This document shows, one piece after another, positions 49,741-62,469 of a stretch of DNA of 64,000 nucleotides. Numbering within the stretch: position 1 is the first letter of the stretch; each line of letters begins with the position of its first letter. Origin of the DNA: Hedera helix (lineage: Eukaryota; Streptophyta; Magnoliopsida; Apiales; Araliaceae); assembly GCA_947179155.2 (NCBI GenBank), contig OX359266.1:41689039-41753038 (forward strand). Direction: 5' to 3'. The position numbers were made by a program, and so were the translations under genes. The notes beneath the pieces are model-generated. The model had not been told where the DNA came from and did no database searches. It saw only the letters and a program-made list of their open reading frames with translations.

Positions 49741-51005
49741 TATTAATCACGAGACTAACACCTCAATGATAGTGATAACAGTATAAATTAGTATAACGAT
49801 ACTTTCAAATTTGTCACTATAATTTCATCCAACATACCACAACATTAAACCAACAATTAAATATTTTTCAAAAATATACGAAAAACAAAAAAGAGAAATG
49901 TGGACAAGTAGCAGTAGTACCAAAAGCATTAATATTTTTAGATAATAATCCCCAGTCACATGAATAATCCTCAGCTATACATTAGTGGCCTGTTGGGAGT
50001 TCAAATTAGGAGAGAAAGGAAAGAAAAGTTGAAGAAAATAAATTTTTATAGATGTCTTGGAGTTATTTTATGAGGGAAAAGAAAAGAAAGTGAAGAAATC
50101 CCAAGTTTTCTTCTCAAAAATTGAAAAGATTTGGAGAGAAAATTTTCATTTAATAATATTTTCATATTACCAACTTTGTCCTCAAATTTTTAAGTAACAC
50201 AATTTATTTTCATCCATTTCCTAAACATATTAACATACGGATTTAGTAAAAGTGTATATTATATATATATATATAGAATATATGTATATATATATATAGA
50301 ATATATGTATGTACACAGTCGTGTAGTGTACGGTCAGCTATAACGACGATTTTTTTAGACTATGATTGTATAACCCAAAAAAACCCGTCATTATAATCCA
50401 AAAAAACCATTCTCATAACTTATTGTACACTACAACCGTGTGCATATATTTTTCTCATATATTTTATTTTATTTTCCTCCTCAGTAATATATTTTATTTT
50501 CCTCCTCAGCTCCCGGACAAGACTGAAAAAAATATATCAACTTCACCTTCATTTTTCTCTTCACAAATTCCAATTAAAAAAAACTATCCCAATTTATATG
50601 ACTTTCTTTTCTTTTCTTCTTCCTCTCACAATTCGTAATTGTCTGATCTTCGTCCACAATAGAAAAAACCCATAAATCAAAAGCTTAACCATACACAATA
50701 CAAACATATAAAGAAAAATATATAAGGTCAGAAAGTTAATTTTCATTATGTTCTTTATACAGTCGGAAATGTTGAAAAAATGTAGAGGAAAGGAAAATCG
50801 AGAGAAAACTTTTTAAGTTCAGATCCCAAATGGTTTTGTGGTACACATACATACAAATGGTGGTCACTGTGTTCATTACTCCGGTCAAAACAAACCCCAA
50901 ATGCAATACACTAATTACAAATCCATCTAACATTTTTTTTATAAAAATTAAAAGGAACAAAAACAAAACAAAAGAAAGAACCAGTGAATTTTTCATCATC
51001 GTCCA
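49741..51005. other. Intergenic, downstream of the ERF gene
   Basis: Contains a purine-rich stretch (49990-50150), AT/TATG microsatellite text at 50255-50305 and the small MITE. The last 250 bases probably hold the ERF 3' UTR. Confidence 0.45.
50309..50446. mobile_element. Small MITE
   Basis: The left end tgtacacagtcgtgtagtgt and the inverted right end tgcacacggttgtagtgtac form imperfect terminal inverted repeats around a roughly 90-bp core. TA/AT-rich flanks hide the target site. Confidence 0.55.
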
Positions 51006-51704
51006 TTAGAGGCACAAGGCAGTTGCTTGTAAATCCTCAGGATTCTCAATATTCGTATTGTCATCCAACGGCGGAGGCAGATTTAGATCGAACGAAAAGG
51101 GTTTGTGGTTCGACGCTGTATCACAATCGTCCACCACAGAAGACGATGAGTCACAATTACTATGAAATTCCTCTACCTGAATCTGATGTTTAAACCGGTG
51201 GTGGGCTTTAATCCGCGGCGTCACCGGCGGATTCGATGCCTTGAGCGCGCAGGAGGATTCGACGGTGCTGCTCAGGCTGCTCGACGTTGGCCGGGAAATG
51301 TCAAAGGGTTGACTAAAATCCTTGCGGTCGCTGTCATGGGGAATATCTTGAAAAGGGAGGGGTAACAACGGAAAATTGGTTTTCGCCTTCGGACCGCAGA
51401 GAGATCTAGCGGCGGCGTCATAGGCGCGAGCGGCGTCCTCGGCCGAGTCAAACGTACCCAACCACACCCGGTTTTTCTTCCACGGGCCGCGGATCTCAGC
51501 GGCGAATCGCCCCCACTGACGCTTACGGACGCCGCGGTATCTTGGCTCGTTTGCTGGCGATCCTTTACAGATCTCTTCCGCCGCAGCTGCTGGTTTTGAT
51601 CTGTTACGCCGCATGTCCTTGAATGGATGGGCGGCGATTTGATTGATAGATCGGAGATGGTAAAGTGGTGGAATTTGATGCGATCTTCGTAAATTACAGG
51701 CCAC
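51006..51704 (-). CDS. AP2/ERF transcriptional repressor with EAR motif (ERF3/4-like, group VIII)
   Basis: A single exon of 232 residues from the first ATG. The AP2/ERF DNA-binding domain spans about residues 55-112 (YRGVRKRQWGRFAAEIRGPW, VWLGTFDSAEDAARAYDAAA, GPKAKTNFP). It has the Ala and Asp of the ERF type (RFAAEIRG, LGTFDSAED) that favour GCC-box DNA. DLNLPP at 206-211 is the EAR motif that recruits TOPLESS-type co-repressors, so it should act as a nuclear repressor in ethylene, stress or defence responses. Two residues are unusual: KRQW and EIRGP, where nearly all relatives have KRPW and EIRDP. Met31 (51614, MRRNRSK) fits the usual group VIII N-terminus and may be the true start, giving 202 residues. 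Confidence 0.92.
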   Translation of the reverse strand: MACNLRRSHQIPPLYHLRSINQIAAHPFKDMRRNRSKPAAAAEEICKGSPANEPRYRGVRKRQWGRFAAEIRGPWKKNRVWLGTFDSAEDAARAYDAAARSLCGPKAKTNFPLLPLPFQDIPHDSDRKDFSQPFDISRPTSSSLSSTVESSCALKASNPPVTPRIKAHHRFKHQIQVEEFHSNCDSSSSVVDDCDTASNHKPFSFDLNLPPPLDDNTNIENPEDLQATALCL

Positions 51705-52640
51705 CCACCTTGATTTGATCTATTAGTCTTTTTCTCTTTCCATTTCTGGTTTCTTGAATTCTCTTTTCTCTCTTGAATTTCTCTCTCCTTTCCTTTATTT
51801 TATCTCTCCCAGCAAAGAGAAATCGGCTTCCTTTTATTTTCCTTCTCTTTACTTTATTTGGCGGAGATGCAATGATCCTTGCGAAGGGACCAACTATCCA
51901 GTCTTATCCTCCGGTATGGTTTTTTATGACTCAAGTATAATTTGCATACTAGAGTTTATATGTTTAGTATTTAATTAAAATATATATTTTAAATATTTTA
52001 TCGATTAAAAGTGACTAAGAATCTCAGTATTCACTTATTTCAATACATTTATTAAGAATATAATCGACAAAACACTTTAAATAAAATCAATAATTAAATA
52101 AATCCTAAAATCCAAGCGAGTGTCTCATTATAAACCCTAATTTCCAAATTGAAGGGAGAAAATATCTATAGATGCGACACAACTAGCGAAGTTTAACGTG
52201 TAATCCAAAAATAAAATGCCATCCAATATTCGATTATGCAACAAAATGGGAAATGATTAACACATGATTCTTTATGTCTATATTGCTAAGTTTAGAAAGA
52301 CTTGATTTGATACCTGATAATGATGTGTTTCGACAGTCTCGACCATCGAATTTATATATTCTAAAATACTTAAAAATCAAAAAATACATAGAGGTTTGCC
52401 TTCTAGATTCGTCATTGATGGTTACGTCAGTAACAACAATAGAGATTGTAATTTTTAGAATAAATATGTGTGCGTAAAAATGTACTAGAGGCCCACCATT
52501 GTATTTATATTTGATATTTGGATAACAATCTGTTAGGATTTCACTCCTTTTAGAGCGAGAGGCATTGCTGATAAGTTCTAATATGGATGGATTGATATGG
52601 ATAAAAACCCTTAGTGAAAACAAATCTAATCATTTACGTG
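51705..52640. other. ERF upstream region, no other gene
   Basis: Positions 51715-51860 are CT-rich, as in plant 5' leaders, though the gene reads away from here. The rest is AT-rich with no coding support; two frames near 52234-52623 overlap on opposite strands and look like chance. Confidence 0.45.
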
Positions 52641-53654
52641 TTTTGTGCGCTGTAGGAACTCGAGTTGCACCAGCTAGAGTTTAGGAACCTCGCATGAGGT
52701 TGAGGGTCACTTAGGGATTCGGGCCCTTAAAGGTATCCAGAGTGTCACTCTCTAACAAGCCCCCATTTTCTCACTATTTATAATGGGGTGGAAGAGTATG
52801 TACTCTTGACTATATGACGTTGTTTGGCTTTATTCATGCGTCTAGGATCATTTTCACATTGTGTTCAAATACTTAGTTAAAGGAGAATGCCCCGTTAGTT
52901 ACCCGGGATCAATCTGAGGTAAGGCGCCCTAACAAGTCCCCACTCTCACTTTATTTGTAACGGAGTAAGGATATAAAATTACAAAGAGACCCGTGGTTCG
53001 GGATGGGACGCGTGGTTTGGGATGGGGCTCGCTAAAGGATTAGGATGTTATAAATGTTGTCGGGACTAGCTTGATTTTGGGTATTAGCTTCTGAACTATG
53101 TTGCTGAGTATAATGTAAGCCTTTGGAGGATTGTCTTATCCCAAAGACATTGAGCCATTGCAATGGAGTGATAAAAACAATTGGTAGCATATTTTCTCAA
53201 TTTGGGGGATCGTGCACCACGTGTCCACGTTCGGTTGCATCGCAATCGTTGGTTTGTTTGTATAAATTACTTTGAATTGCCTCATAACCGTTCATTTTCC
53301 CTCGTCTGAACATCATCGTTCTCTTAGCAATTTTTCCTCTCGTCGTTGCTTTGATTTCTATCTCTCACTTGCAAACGTATGGGTTGAATCTACATCTTAG
53401 CGCCACGAGTATATGATCTTGATCCCTTAGTGCTCATTTTCACAGTTTGTTTTCTTCAATTCAGTTGTTTGCTTTGCCTATTAAGCATTTTTTGTCTTTC
53501 TTTATTTTCTACTACTCTGGTTCTTCTCTATCGGGGGAGAATCTTCATAATTTCTTAGTCCTCGAGATAAAATCTTCATAAACTCTTATCGTTCTGGGAA
53601 AAATCTTCATAGATTACTTGTTTTAGAGTAACACGTTAAATCCATAGTCCCCCT
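52641..53654 (+). mobile_element. LTR/leader-like part of a decayed gypsy-type element
   Basis: Less AT-rich sequence with repeated LTR-like words: caagcccccattttctcact near 52758 and caagtccccactctcacttt near 52935. A leader-like CT-rich stretch follows (53290-53450). It precedes the gag-like region, from which the LTR-like insertion at 53655 separates it. Exact ends cannot be set. Confidence 0.4.
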
Positions 53655-55340
53655 ATTTTTGTTGACTTGGTCATATTTCAACCTTATGTTTTGATGATGA
53701 CTTTATTATTGAACTAAATTGTCCATATATATGATTACAGGGATTTGAACAACAAGTTAAATCCATTGATACGACAAACTGTATTGATACTACAACACTG
53801 ACAAAAAGGACCTCGTGAAGTTATATGGATTGAAGACTTGGAGATAGGAGTCAAGTCTCTAGGGTATCAATGTAAGATTCTAACTTTAATTATATCTCAA
53901 TCAAGACTCTAGGATTTGCATTGCATGAATTTTTTATTTATGAAAGTAGTTAATTAATAATGGAAACAATTAATTAAGCTTTCAAAATCAGCATGCATTC
54001 GAAATTTAATAATAATATCTGATTTTGATAAAGCTGATTTTAGCATTCCAATAATTAATTGAGCTAAAATTTAAAACATATTTTGAAATGCTAACATATA
54101 AAATCTGTTACCTTATATCTTGGGATTGAGCTGTCCATTATTAAGAAGACTGAACTTTCCATATTTCCATAATTGATTGAGCTAATCAAGATCTATATCT
54201 AATCTATCATGTCGGCTATAAAGGAATAATCTAATTAAATGAACAAGATTTATGGGTTGGAGATCTGTTTAACGAAATATGATTTGCTCGTTGATTATAA
54301 TAAAATCTGCTCCTAATGACAACAATGCTAAAAAAATTCTTTGAAATTAAACTGATTCTAAATTTGCTCTTTTTAATCATAACGACTATAAACTTTTTTA
54401 GATATATAAACAGTTTGTTAGCAGAGAAGAAGATACACGAAAAATATATTGATATACTCCTGAAAATTACTCTTCACATATTCTAGTCACGTAATATCAT
54501 TTTCTGTGAAGCATAGTCTCAAACATTCAAGCTACGCTATTTCAAGTAATATCAATTCATTTACAACTTTGTGGAAATTCAAGCTTAACTGGCGATATCT
54601 TATCTTCATAAAACTATGATCATATTACATATTAGTTGAGTCTTGAATTTTAATATAATTATTGATTTGATCATAGTTTATCTTGTAATCATTCTCTAAT
54701 TATTTCAAGGTCATTTGATAGACTAGGGATTTAGTCTATCGATTTCTAATCTAGGTTGGATTAGGGTTTTTACAACCAAGTTCAAGGAAGCATAGGTGCT
54801 TAAGGGTGCATAGGTGCACGAGGAACAAAGGTGCTCGGGAGCAAAAGTGCTCAAGAAGTATAAGTACTCAAAGGTTGTGGGAACTTATTTTATAAAAAGA
54901 GTTTAATTATAAACCAAGTTGATTAATAAAATAGTCTTCAATACTAGTTGGTATTGGATGTGGATTATGCCACTAGAATAGAGGCTAGGGGTCGAATCAA
55001 GTAAAAATCTCTTGTGTTCATGTGATTAATTGTTTTACTTTAATTGCATACTTCAATTTGAATTGTAAAACATAATCTCAATACTTGAACATATATACAT
55101 CGTCAGAAAAATATTTCTTTTAACTCAGATCTTCATTTGGTACAAGAAAAATAATTTTCAAATCTACAACAGTAAACAATTTTCTTTCAGTTTTGATAAA
55201 CCATTCTTCTAACAAACCGAGTTCATAAATACAGTATATTGCATTCTTATTCAAAAAGTTTTTTAACTGAATATTTAATTTACAAAAATTTGATATCATT
55301 TGTTCTCATACTTGTTTAACCCCCTTCTAAGTGTGTCTAT
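53655..55340 (+). mobile_element. Nested LTR-like element
   Basis: Begins tgttgacttggtcatattt with ttttgatgatgacttta soon after. Near its end come ggattatgccactagaatag, tctcttgtgttcatgtgatt and ttaacccccttctaagtg, words typical of copia-type LTRs close to their 3' border. No internal protein domain is seen, so it may be a solo LTR. It splits the gypsy-type sequence. The boundaries are approximate. Confidence 0.45.
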
Positions 55341-57330
55341 CTGAATTTAAGTGTTTGTTCCAAGACGAGCCAATAGACGATCCTTTAGATGATGTTCCCG
55401 AACGGATAAGTAAGACTGACTCTATGTCATCGGCTACACTCCCGATCTTTCCCCCTTCCCTCGAGATGAACTATTAGTCGAAGTGCCTGAGACGTCATAC
55501 TCCGTGCTTTTTCCCCTAAGTGACAAGGACAAAGATAAGATTCCTAAGGACACTGGTAAAAGGCAGGCTCCTAAATTCGATACACATTTTCCCCAATTAG
55601 ATGCTTATCCTGTAACCTCTTGATTGCCATTTCTGTAAGGTTATTGGACAAATGTTAGATAATTTTTACTTTCCCACAACTCAAGTAGTTATGGTGCTAA
55701 CGCGGTGCCAAAGAATGTACCATAAGCCCGTATATAAAGAATAGGGGTGGAGACCTCCACCAATTGTGTCAGGGTGTCTCGGCAGTCTTTTAGATGTGTC
55801 TTCATGTACCCTTAAATCAATTCCTTATCACATTGTTGAATCAAATAGATGTAGGCCATAGGCAACTGGCCAAATTGTTTCACTATACTATATCCCAAAG
55901 GCCTGGAGGATGGAATTAGTAAGGAAACATTCCAATAATAGGGTATGGACATCCGATTGGTGCTTTATCTATAGTCTCGATTTTGCTAAGTTACCTGGGT
56001 GGTTCCCTCTTAATCTCACCACCTTCAATGAGGTTCCTATTTTAACTTCCGAAGAATCGAGTAAGTACTAGGATTTCTTTACTCTTTAGGACAAAGAAAA
56101 AGTATGGGGCCCAACTAATTTTCGGAATCAGGAATGGTTGGAGAAATATCCTGATTATAGTCTTTGTACTAAGTAGTTTTTATAATTTTCATTTGCTCAG
56201 GATTAAATTGTCTTTCTTAATTATGTAGCAGTTACTTCTAACGAGTTGAGGGCTTTCATTTCTGCAATGTCCAGGGGAACCCTTCCAATCCCGAAGGTTG
56301 ACCCAAAGATGAAACAAGAACAAGGTTCTGGGAAAGATTTGTAAACCTTAATCCCAAACAGTACCGCTTCCTATGTAGTGACTAGATCGATCACTTGGGG
56401 ATTTTCGAGGTTAATCCACTGAGAAAAGACCTTAATCAATATAACTCGAGTCCCTTAGACTAATTTTAAGAGTTCTGATAACAAGTATATTTTTGATTGG
56501 GGGGTTACGGTATACGATATCGTGTTCCCCGACCCTTCAAAAAGCCCAAACCATGGGATTGTCAAGAGGGATTTGCTCTAGGGATTATAACTCCTTTTGG
56601 ATTATGTTGCTCTTGTCAATCAAGGTGCCCGTTACAGCTACAAGATGGTCGCCCACCTCCTAGTCAAGGTATGATTTCCTCAAAGGGATACAACCACTTT
56701 AGTTATTAAATCTCTTTAGGATTATAGCTATTGACCTTGTATTTTTACTTAGATTGCAATTTAACTAAATAATGCAATGAAGAAGGCTAATGAGGAGGAC
56801 AAACAACTCGAGGGGTTTGTTTTCACAATGGTCGATTTGGAAAAATAACTTAAAAGTTATTGAGGATTGAACCAAGGAGGTTGCGCTGGAGTCAGACTAC
56901 CACCGACAGATAATAAAAAAGAGCTCTTGATAAGCGATGAAGAAAAAACATACTGATGCGATGTCTCGTAAAGTCGCTCTCCTCAGTGACATAGAGAAAC
57001 TCGATAATGAAGTGAAGATGTTAGAAGAAAAAGTAAAGAAGGTCGAGTGTGAGGTTATTCAATCCCAAATTGACACATTCAAAGTCGGGTCTACATTTGT
57101 GTGCTCGAGGACAACGGTTTGGACTATAAGGCCCCTTCTTCTCAGTGCTGAGATAGATCCAACTCTTCAAATTACACCTCGACCTAACCCTGAAGCCATC
57201 CCTGATAAAGGTATTGTTTGTAGTGAGACCCCCGAAGTCTCGGGAGAGTAATTCCTAGGTACCGAGAAGGCCTCGGGAGAATGTGTAAAGGGTCACGACA
57301 ATAAAGAGGCTTCAAAGAATTTAGGTGTCG
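55341..57330 (+). pseudogene. Decayed gag-like region of a gypsy-type retrotransposon
   Basis: Broken plus-strand frames read VWTSDWCFIYSLDFAKLPGW, EVPILTSEESSKY and EWLEKYPDYS, resembling the putative gypsy-type gag domain of plant elements (normally with W-x-F segments and E-rich stretches). A coiled-coil-like part follows at 56937-57070 (LLSDIEKLDNEVKMLEEKVK). Stops interrupt every frame. No protease or reverse transcriptase was found downstream on this strand. Confidence 0.5.
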
Positions 57331-58079
57331 ACCTCGCTTAGTATTTTTTTTTAACTTATGAATTTTTTTATAAATGACAGTTGTAACCTTCAGGCTATTA
57401 TTTTTGTGGCTTTTGAGCAACCTGAACGATGACCTCTGGACCTTTTCAATGCTTATATCTCAGTTATTAGTTCCCTTTTGTATCATTCATTCCATGTGTG
57501 TGCCCGAGTATGTCGTGTATTTGGTTTAAGTGTTAGCTCCCAGCCTTTTATCATCTATAAATCTCAAAATTTATTCAGGCCATTTCTTAAAATTCTCTTC
57601 TAAGGCTTGCACTGAGTTCCAATGTAGAGGTGCGTGATCCTAAAAAGGAGTTTTAGGTTTTACAAGTTTTTTTTTTACACCATTTGAAATCGAGATCTCG
57701 TATTGGGTATCAATCCCAAAGGTAATTTCTTTATTTATTAACTTGAAGCAAAAAAAAAATTACTTGTGATTTTTTCTAAGTATAACAAAATGTTGGCTTT
57801 TCTCCCGAGGTTAATTACTTGATCTGGAGAATTCTGCTTTTGCTTCTACCTCGTGTTTATAATACATAGGGTTTTTATAAAAATTTTGGATTTGCTCACA
57901 TAGTACTGGTTTTTTTTTCCTTTATTGGAAGGCTTCTGCAGTATTTATGTATTTATTCTCGAGATTTTTCTTTCATTTATTCAAAACTCAATGTGTTCAA
58001 CATTTTATTGAATAATTTGGGGAGATTACGTAGTGCACTAAAAGTAACATGGTATGTAGATTCTACTAGTAGTATTACC
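57331..58079. other. Retrotransposon debris, no gene
   Basis: Between the gag-like region and the opposite-strand integrase fragment; T-rich, with retroelement-like text but no readable domain. Confidence 0.4.
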
Positions 58080-58750
58080 TGAGTTTGGTGGCGCGCCACA
58101 TATTCTTAATCACCGCTCCGTTCATAGCCTGCAATTTATAAGTCTTGATCCGGGGAGTATCGATTACTTTATAGGGACCTTCCTAGTTCGGCATTAGCTT
58201 CCTTGTTTTTTGTAGTGTTGAAGTTTTTGCGTCTCTTAGTACCAAGTCCCCGACTCTAAATTTTCTCTCTCGAACTGATTGATTATTATACTGAGCAATT
58301 TTTTATTGGTATAAGGCAATTCTGTTAACTGCCTCATCCCTAGCTTCGTCCAACAAGTTTAGGTTCATTCGTATCCCCATTGTATTTATGATTTCATCAA
58401 AATTTCTGACTTTGTTGAAAGTTATCCCGACCTCTAGGGGAATCAAAGTTTTTGTGTCGTATGCCAGTTTCAATGGGGTTTCTGTTGTGGCTGTTCAATA
58501 AGCCCATAGTACATTCATAAGTTCCTTTACCCAGCTGCCTTCGGTATCGTCGAGCATTTCCTTTATGTTGGATAGTAGGCTTTTGTTAGTTACTTCCACC
58601 TGTCTATTTATTTGCGGGTGTCCAACCGAACTCTTTCTATGTTGAATCCTTAAGTCTCCTAATAATGCTTCAAACTTGTTTTTGATAAATTGAGTACCAT
58701 TATCATATATGATTACCCTCGGGATTTTAAAACTCAATATGACACTTTTC
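58080..58750 (-). pseudogene. Ty3/gypsy integrase fragment
   Basis: On the minus strand the end of the integrase core is clear: PRVIIYDNGTQFIKNKFEAL, then HRKSSVGHPQINRQVEVTNK and ELMNVLWAY. It is followed by the integrase C-terminal region (KFRVGDLVLRDAKTS, then EGPYKVIDTPRIKTYKLQAM). Stops stand after ALYQ and in place of the Trp before EGPY. The N-terminal side is cut at about 58750, where an LTR-like sequence begins. Orientation is opposite to the gag-like region, so the two probably come from different insertions or an inversion. Confidence 0.8.
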
Positions 58751-58754
58751 CAAA

Positions 58755-60245
58755 AAAAAATTGTTATTCTCCAAAGACAGAAAGAGATCTAAAAAGGGGG
58801 CTGAATAGATTTTTTTTTAAACTTCTTTTGGAACAATGATTACCAAATGGATTAAAACATATTAAATTATTTGGTTAAGTACAACAGAATATGTATTTGA
58901 AAAATTCCCTTTACAAATGAAAGATCACAGTTCTAACTTTGGTGAAAGTGTGGAAAATTGTCGCAACAAAAATTGTAGAGTAGCTAGAAAGTAAAAACAG
59001 TTATAAAACGACAAAGTAAATGAACACGGATTTTTTTAAGAGGTTCGAAGCATAAAAGTCTCATAGTCCTCTCTTATACTCCGAGGGTAAGGATGGTCCA
59101 CTAAGGATGGTAGGTTACAAAAAATCTAAGTTCATTAAGAACTAATACAACAATTAATTTACTAAGAATCAAGCAAGTCACTTAAATTTGGTTATAACAA
59201 ATGATTCATTAAGAATCAAGTAAGTCACTTAAACTTGGCTATAAAATCACAAAAATCTATTAATCATGAGAGATTGTGTTATTTTTGTATTGCTACTAAT
59301 TAGTTTTAAGCTTCTTCTCTAAATGACTTAGCAGTAAAAGTATATCTTGTGAATCGTAGAGTGAGCACTCAGACTTTTAGCTTTTGTTTTGATTGATTAT
59401 TTTTCGTCGTTATTCTCTCCTTTTTTGGTGTCTAAGGTACCAATCTTTTTATAGTATCTCTTTGAAATTTGTATGTTGAATTGTTACTGTTGCTCTATTT
59501 TATCTAGGACACTTGTCATCTTTTATTTTATTTGACTTTAAATTGTTGTCCACTGGACCACCTTGGGTCTCTTTCGATACTACATTATTTGGTACAGTAG
59601 AAGACACGTGTCCTTTGTCCATGCTAATATAGTTATTGGATAAAATTGATTTGTCAATTGTCTTTATCACTAGCACACATGAAGATTAACTTTGAGAAGT
59701 GTATGTTGAGGCTTATTATCATTATCATTAATTGCCATTGATATGTTAGTACACAACACTTTACGATTCTGTATGAGTTAGCCTTGAATCGTAGAGCTGG
59801 CTCTTGGATCATTAAGTAGCTCCATTCTGTTTTACGTTTTGTAGAGACTTTGTGATCTGACTTTACGTCTTAGTTTCTTTCTCTACAATCTCTACGAGAC
59901 ATTTGTTCACTCTTAGATTTGACTCTATGTCCTGGTGTCTTACTTTACGATCTCTTAGAGGCTTTTGTTCACTCTATGATCTTAGAATAATCTTCAGCTC
60001 TATAAGACATCAGTTTGCCTTAGATAATTTTAACTATTACAAGGATTACATATTTATACTCTACAATTTGTATTAACCTAATATATTTGATCGTTAATAA
60101 GTCATTTTACATAGAATCTTTTACAAGAACTATACAGAAATATAATTGTTAATATAAAAATATATTAATCTTTTAGTCATCATCAAATCAAATGAAAGGT
60201 GCACAAATGCAAGTACTAATAATTTTTTTCATATCTTCCTTTACA
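58755..60245 (-). mobile_element. LTR-like element inserted in the integrase fragment
   Basis: The ends mirror the element at 53655-55340: ctaaaaagggggctgaatag near 58789 on the plus strand is the reverse of an ...ccccctttt... border, and tcatcatcaaatcaaatg near 60178 reverses to ...gatgatga.... A block near 59165 (aatcaagcaagtcacttaaa) recurs at 59213 with two or three changes. No internal genes. A solo LTR of a related family in opposite orientation is the simplest reading. Confidence 0.45.
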
Positions 60246-60267
60246 AATTTCCTTAATGGGGAGTCAT

Positions 60268-61369
60268 GATGAGCATATTATATATGCATTTATTTTCTCC
60301 AAAAATAGACCTATTAGTTTAATTTTATATTAATTGATTTATTCTGGTGTGCAGGTTTTGAGAATTTAAAAGCCCAAATGGTAGATTCAAGTTCAAGCCC
60401 AAAAAAATAAAATATGTAGAGTTAGTATTATAGTAGTACTCTATTATAAAGTTAAGGGAGGACAAGTCAATGAAAATTAAAAAATCAAGTCTTTAACTAT
60501 TGAAGGTAACTACATAATGGGTTATAAAAGGGAGTCATCAACCAAGCAATCAGGGGACATCACGGAAGAAAAAACACAGCACTGAAGCAGAAAGCTTATT
60601 TAAGCTTGGCACGAAAACCAAAACAACAAATCATCACCAAAGCAGTAATGCATAGCAGTGACAGTGCACATAATCATGATGGTTTATTACTCTGCCTCTG
60701 TTTTTCTTTAATTATGTGTTGCTAAATTAATTTATGAGGTGTAAGATGAAATATTATTAATTATGTAATGTTCTGAAATTTATTATCAGTTCTCAAATTG
60801 GTTTTAATGTTAATAATACTTATTCATTGATTGTTTAAAATTAAATTATTTCATTCATAATATCATATATTTTGCATAGTTGCAATTAATTTAATTTAAT
60901 TTAGGTTACGTTTTAATTAAGAACTGAGATTATTTGTTTTTCAAAATAATGGATACATTTAATGCTTTGGTCTTAAACATTAAACCTTGAAATTGAGAAT
61001 TTATATAAGAAATATTTTTATAGGCATAAATGAAAAATCTTGAGAAATCGTTAAATTGATTTTCAAATTGCTATTCCGAATTGATAATAAATAGTAAGAT
61101 ATACATAATTAATATTATGGATTCTGAACCTCAGACATTTCTTCCATTAATTAAAAGTTTAGTTATTTTATTAGTCTTGATTCTCATTATATTTAGTTTT
61201 TAGTTTTAATTATTCTAAAAATCACTTTTTGTTAACTATATTAGAATTGAATATAATTTAAATTTAATTAATTATTCAATAATCCTCGTGGGATCGACCT
61301 CGTACTTTGCATAAAGCTATTTTACAATAGATTCATACGCTTGTGAGTATTTTACAAAATTTAAACACA
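60268..61369 (+). mobile_element. 5' LTR of a Tat/Ogre-type gypsy retrotransposon
   Basis: Begins tgatgagcatattatatatg and ends ttaaacaca. A TATA-like gggttataaaaggg lies at about 60519. The 3' part, gtgggatcgacctcgtactt near 61279, is the phrase that usually precedes the end of Tat/Ogre LTRs. A primer-binding-like site follows at once. The LTR is about 1.1 kb. The matching 3' LTR is not in the window, and its internal coding region is not recognisable before the inverted repeat at 62470. Confidence 0.65.
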
Positions 61370-61378
61370 AAAAGTTTT

Positions 61379-61396
61379 TGGCGTCGTTATCAGGAA
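61379..61396 (+). promoter_or_regulatory. Retrotransposon primer-binding site
   Basis: tggcgtcgttatcaggaa begins with TGG, the complement of a tRNA 3' CCA, and differs by a few bases from the tggcgccgttgccgggga site of Tat/Ogre elements. It lies about 10 bases after the LTR end. The changes suggest an old copy. Confidence 0.65.
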
Positions 61397-62469
61397 ATAT
61401 TAATTAATTTAAATTTTGTTTAATTCTTCTACTAGTTTTAGTTTAGTTTATTATTTAGAAACTAATTATTGCATTATGCATTCACACACGCAGAGCACAT
61501 CTTGCTTATGTTTTTATTTTTATTTTATTTGTAAAAAATATAAACTGTGATAATTGCTGGAAGATTAAGGTACGTTGAATTTCTCCTTCTTTTCACATAG
61601 TTTTAGGACATTTTATGTGTTTACCATTTTTATTTTAATTGTGTGTTTTTAATTTTAATCTAACATTAAGGGCAAAAATCCATAATAAGATAAGGTGGGG
61701 ATTTCATCACCCTTCCTTGGCCCACAAACAACCACACTTTGCATAATCGACCAAATAAAATCAAGTAGACGTTAACTCCTAAGACTCTCGAGCTCAATTA
61801 GGACAAGTGACTCTGAGAGGAGTCTGAATTTTAAATTAATCAAACTACTGGTGTGGCAATCCCAAATCTAGGCCCACACAGCCCAAACTTCAGTCGTCAA
61901 AAGACTACAACAAAATTATTACAACAAAGCACAACGTACAACAATACAGTGTATAATAATACACAACTAAGTCTTCACTATTATTGCCACACTATTTTAC
62001 AACACGTGAAGACTATGATAGCTATTCCTCGGACCCTCACTCCATCCCCCGACTAGACCCCGTTACGTTTTCATCTCCTGTTGAAAAACAATGGAACAAA
62101 AGAAAAGGTGAGCTCAAATAGCCAGTAAGAAATATCATGACTAAGATAATGACGAATAAATTATCATTAGCCTTCAACAGTTAAGTTCTTGATAGAATAC
62201 AACAGACTACAAGGTGTATATCAAAAACTGCGGTTAAATTCTTGAACAATGTTCAGATCAATAATAGCAGCGGAATGAGCAATCTTTTAGAAGAATAATA
62301 CAGACTATAATGTCCACTCGGTTCTCTTTTTAGGAAAAATATCATCAACTTTTATCATCTGAAATACCATTAGTCATGATAATAAAAATTCACAGTTCCT
62401 GATCATAATCATGCAAATCAACAGTTCATGTTTGCACTACGGGCCAAACATATTCAATATAGCACCAGC
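61397..62469. other. Retroelement leader and unplaced repeat, no gene
   Basis: First T-rich leader-like sequence, then from about 61680 an AC-rich stretch (gactacaacaaaattattac, ccctcactccatcccccgac) of dispersed-repeat character. Near 62421-62450 the word tttgcactacgggccaaa appears and recurs almost unchanged at 62527-62545 inside the inverted-repeat arm. Confidence 0.4.

Noticed and set aside
52234..52623. 129-codon minus-strand ORF
   Set aside because: AT-rich composition, no motif, and an overlapping frame on the other strand.
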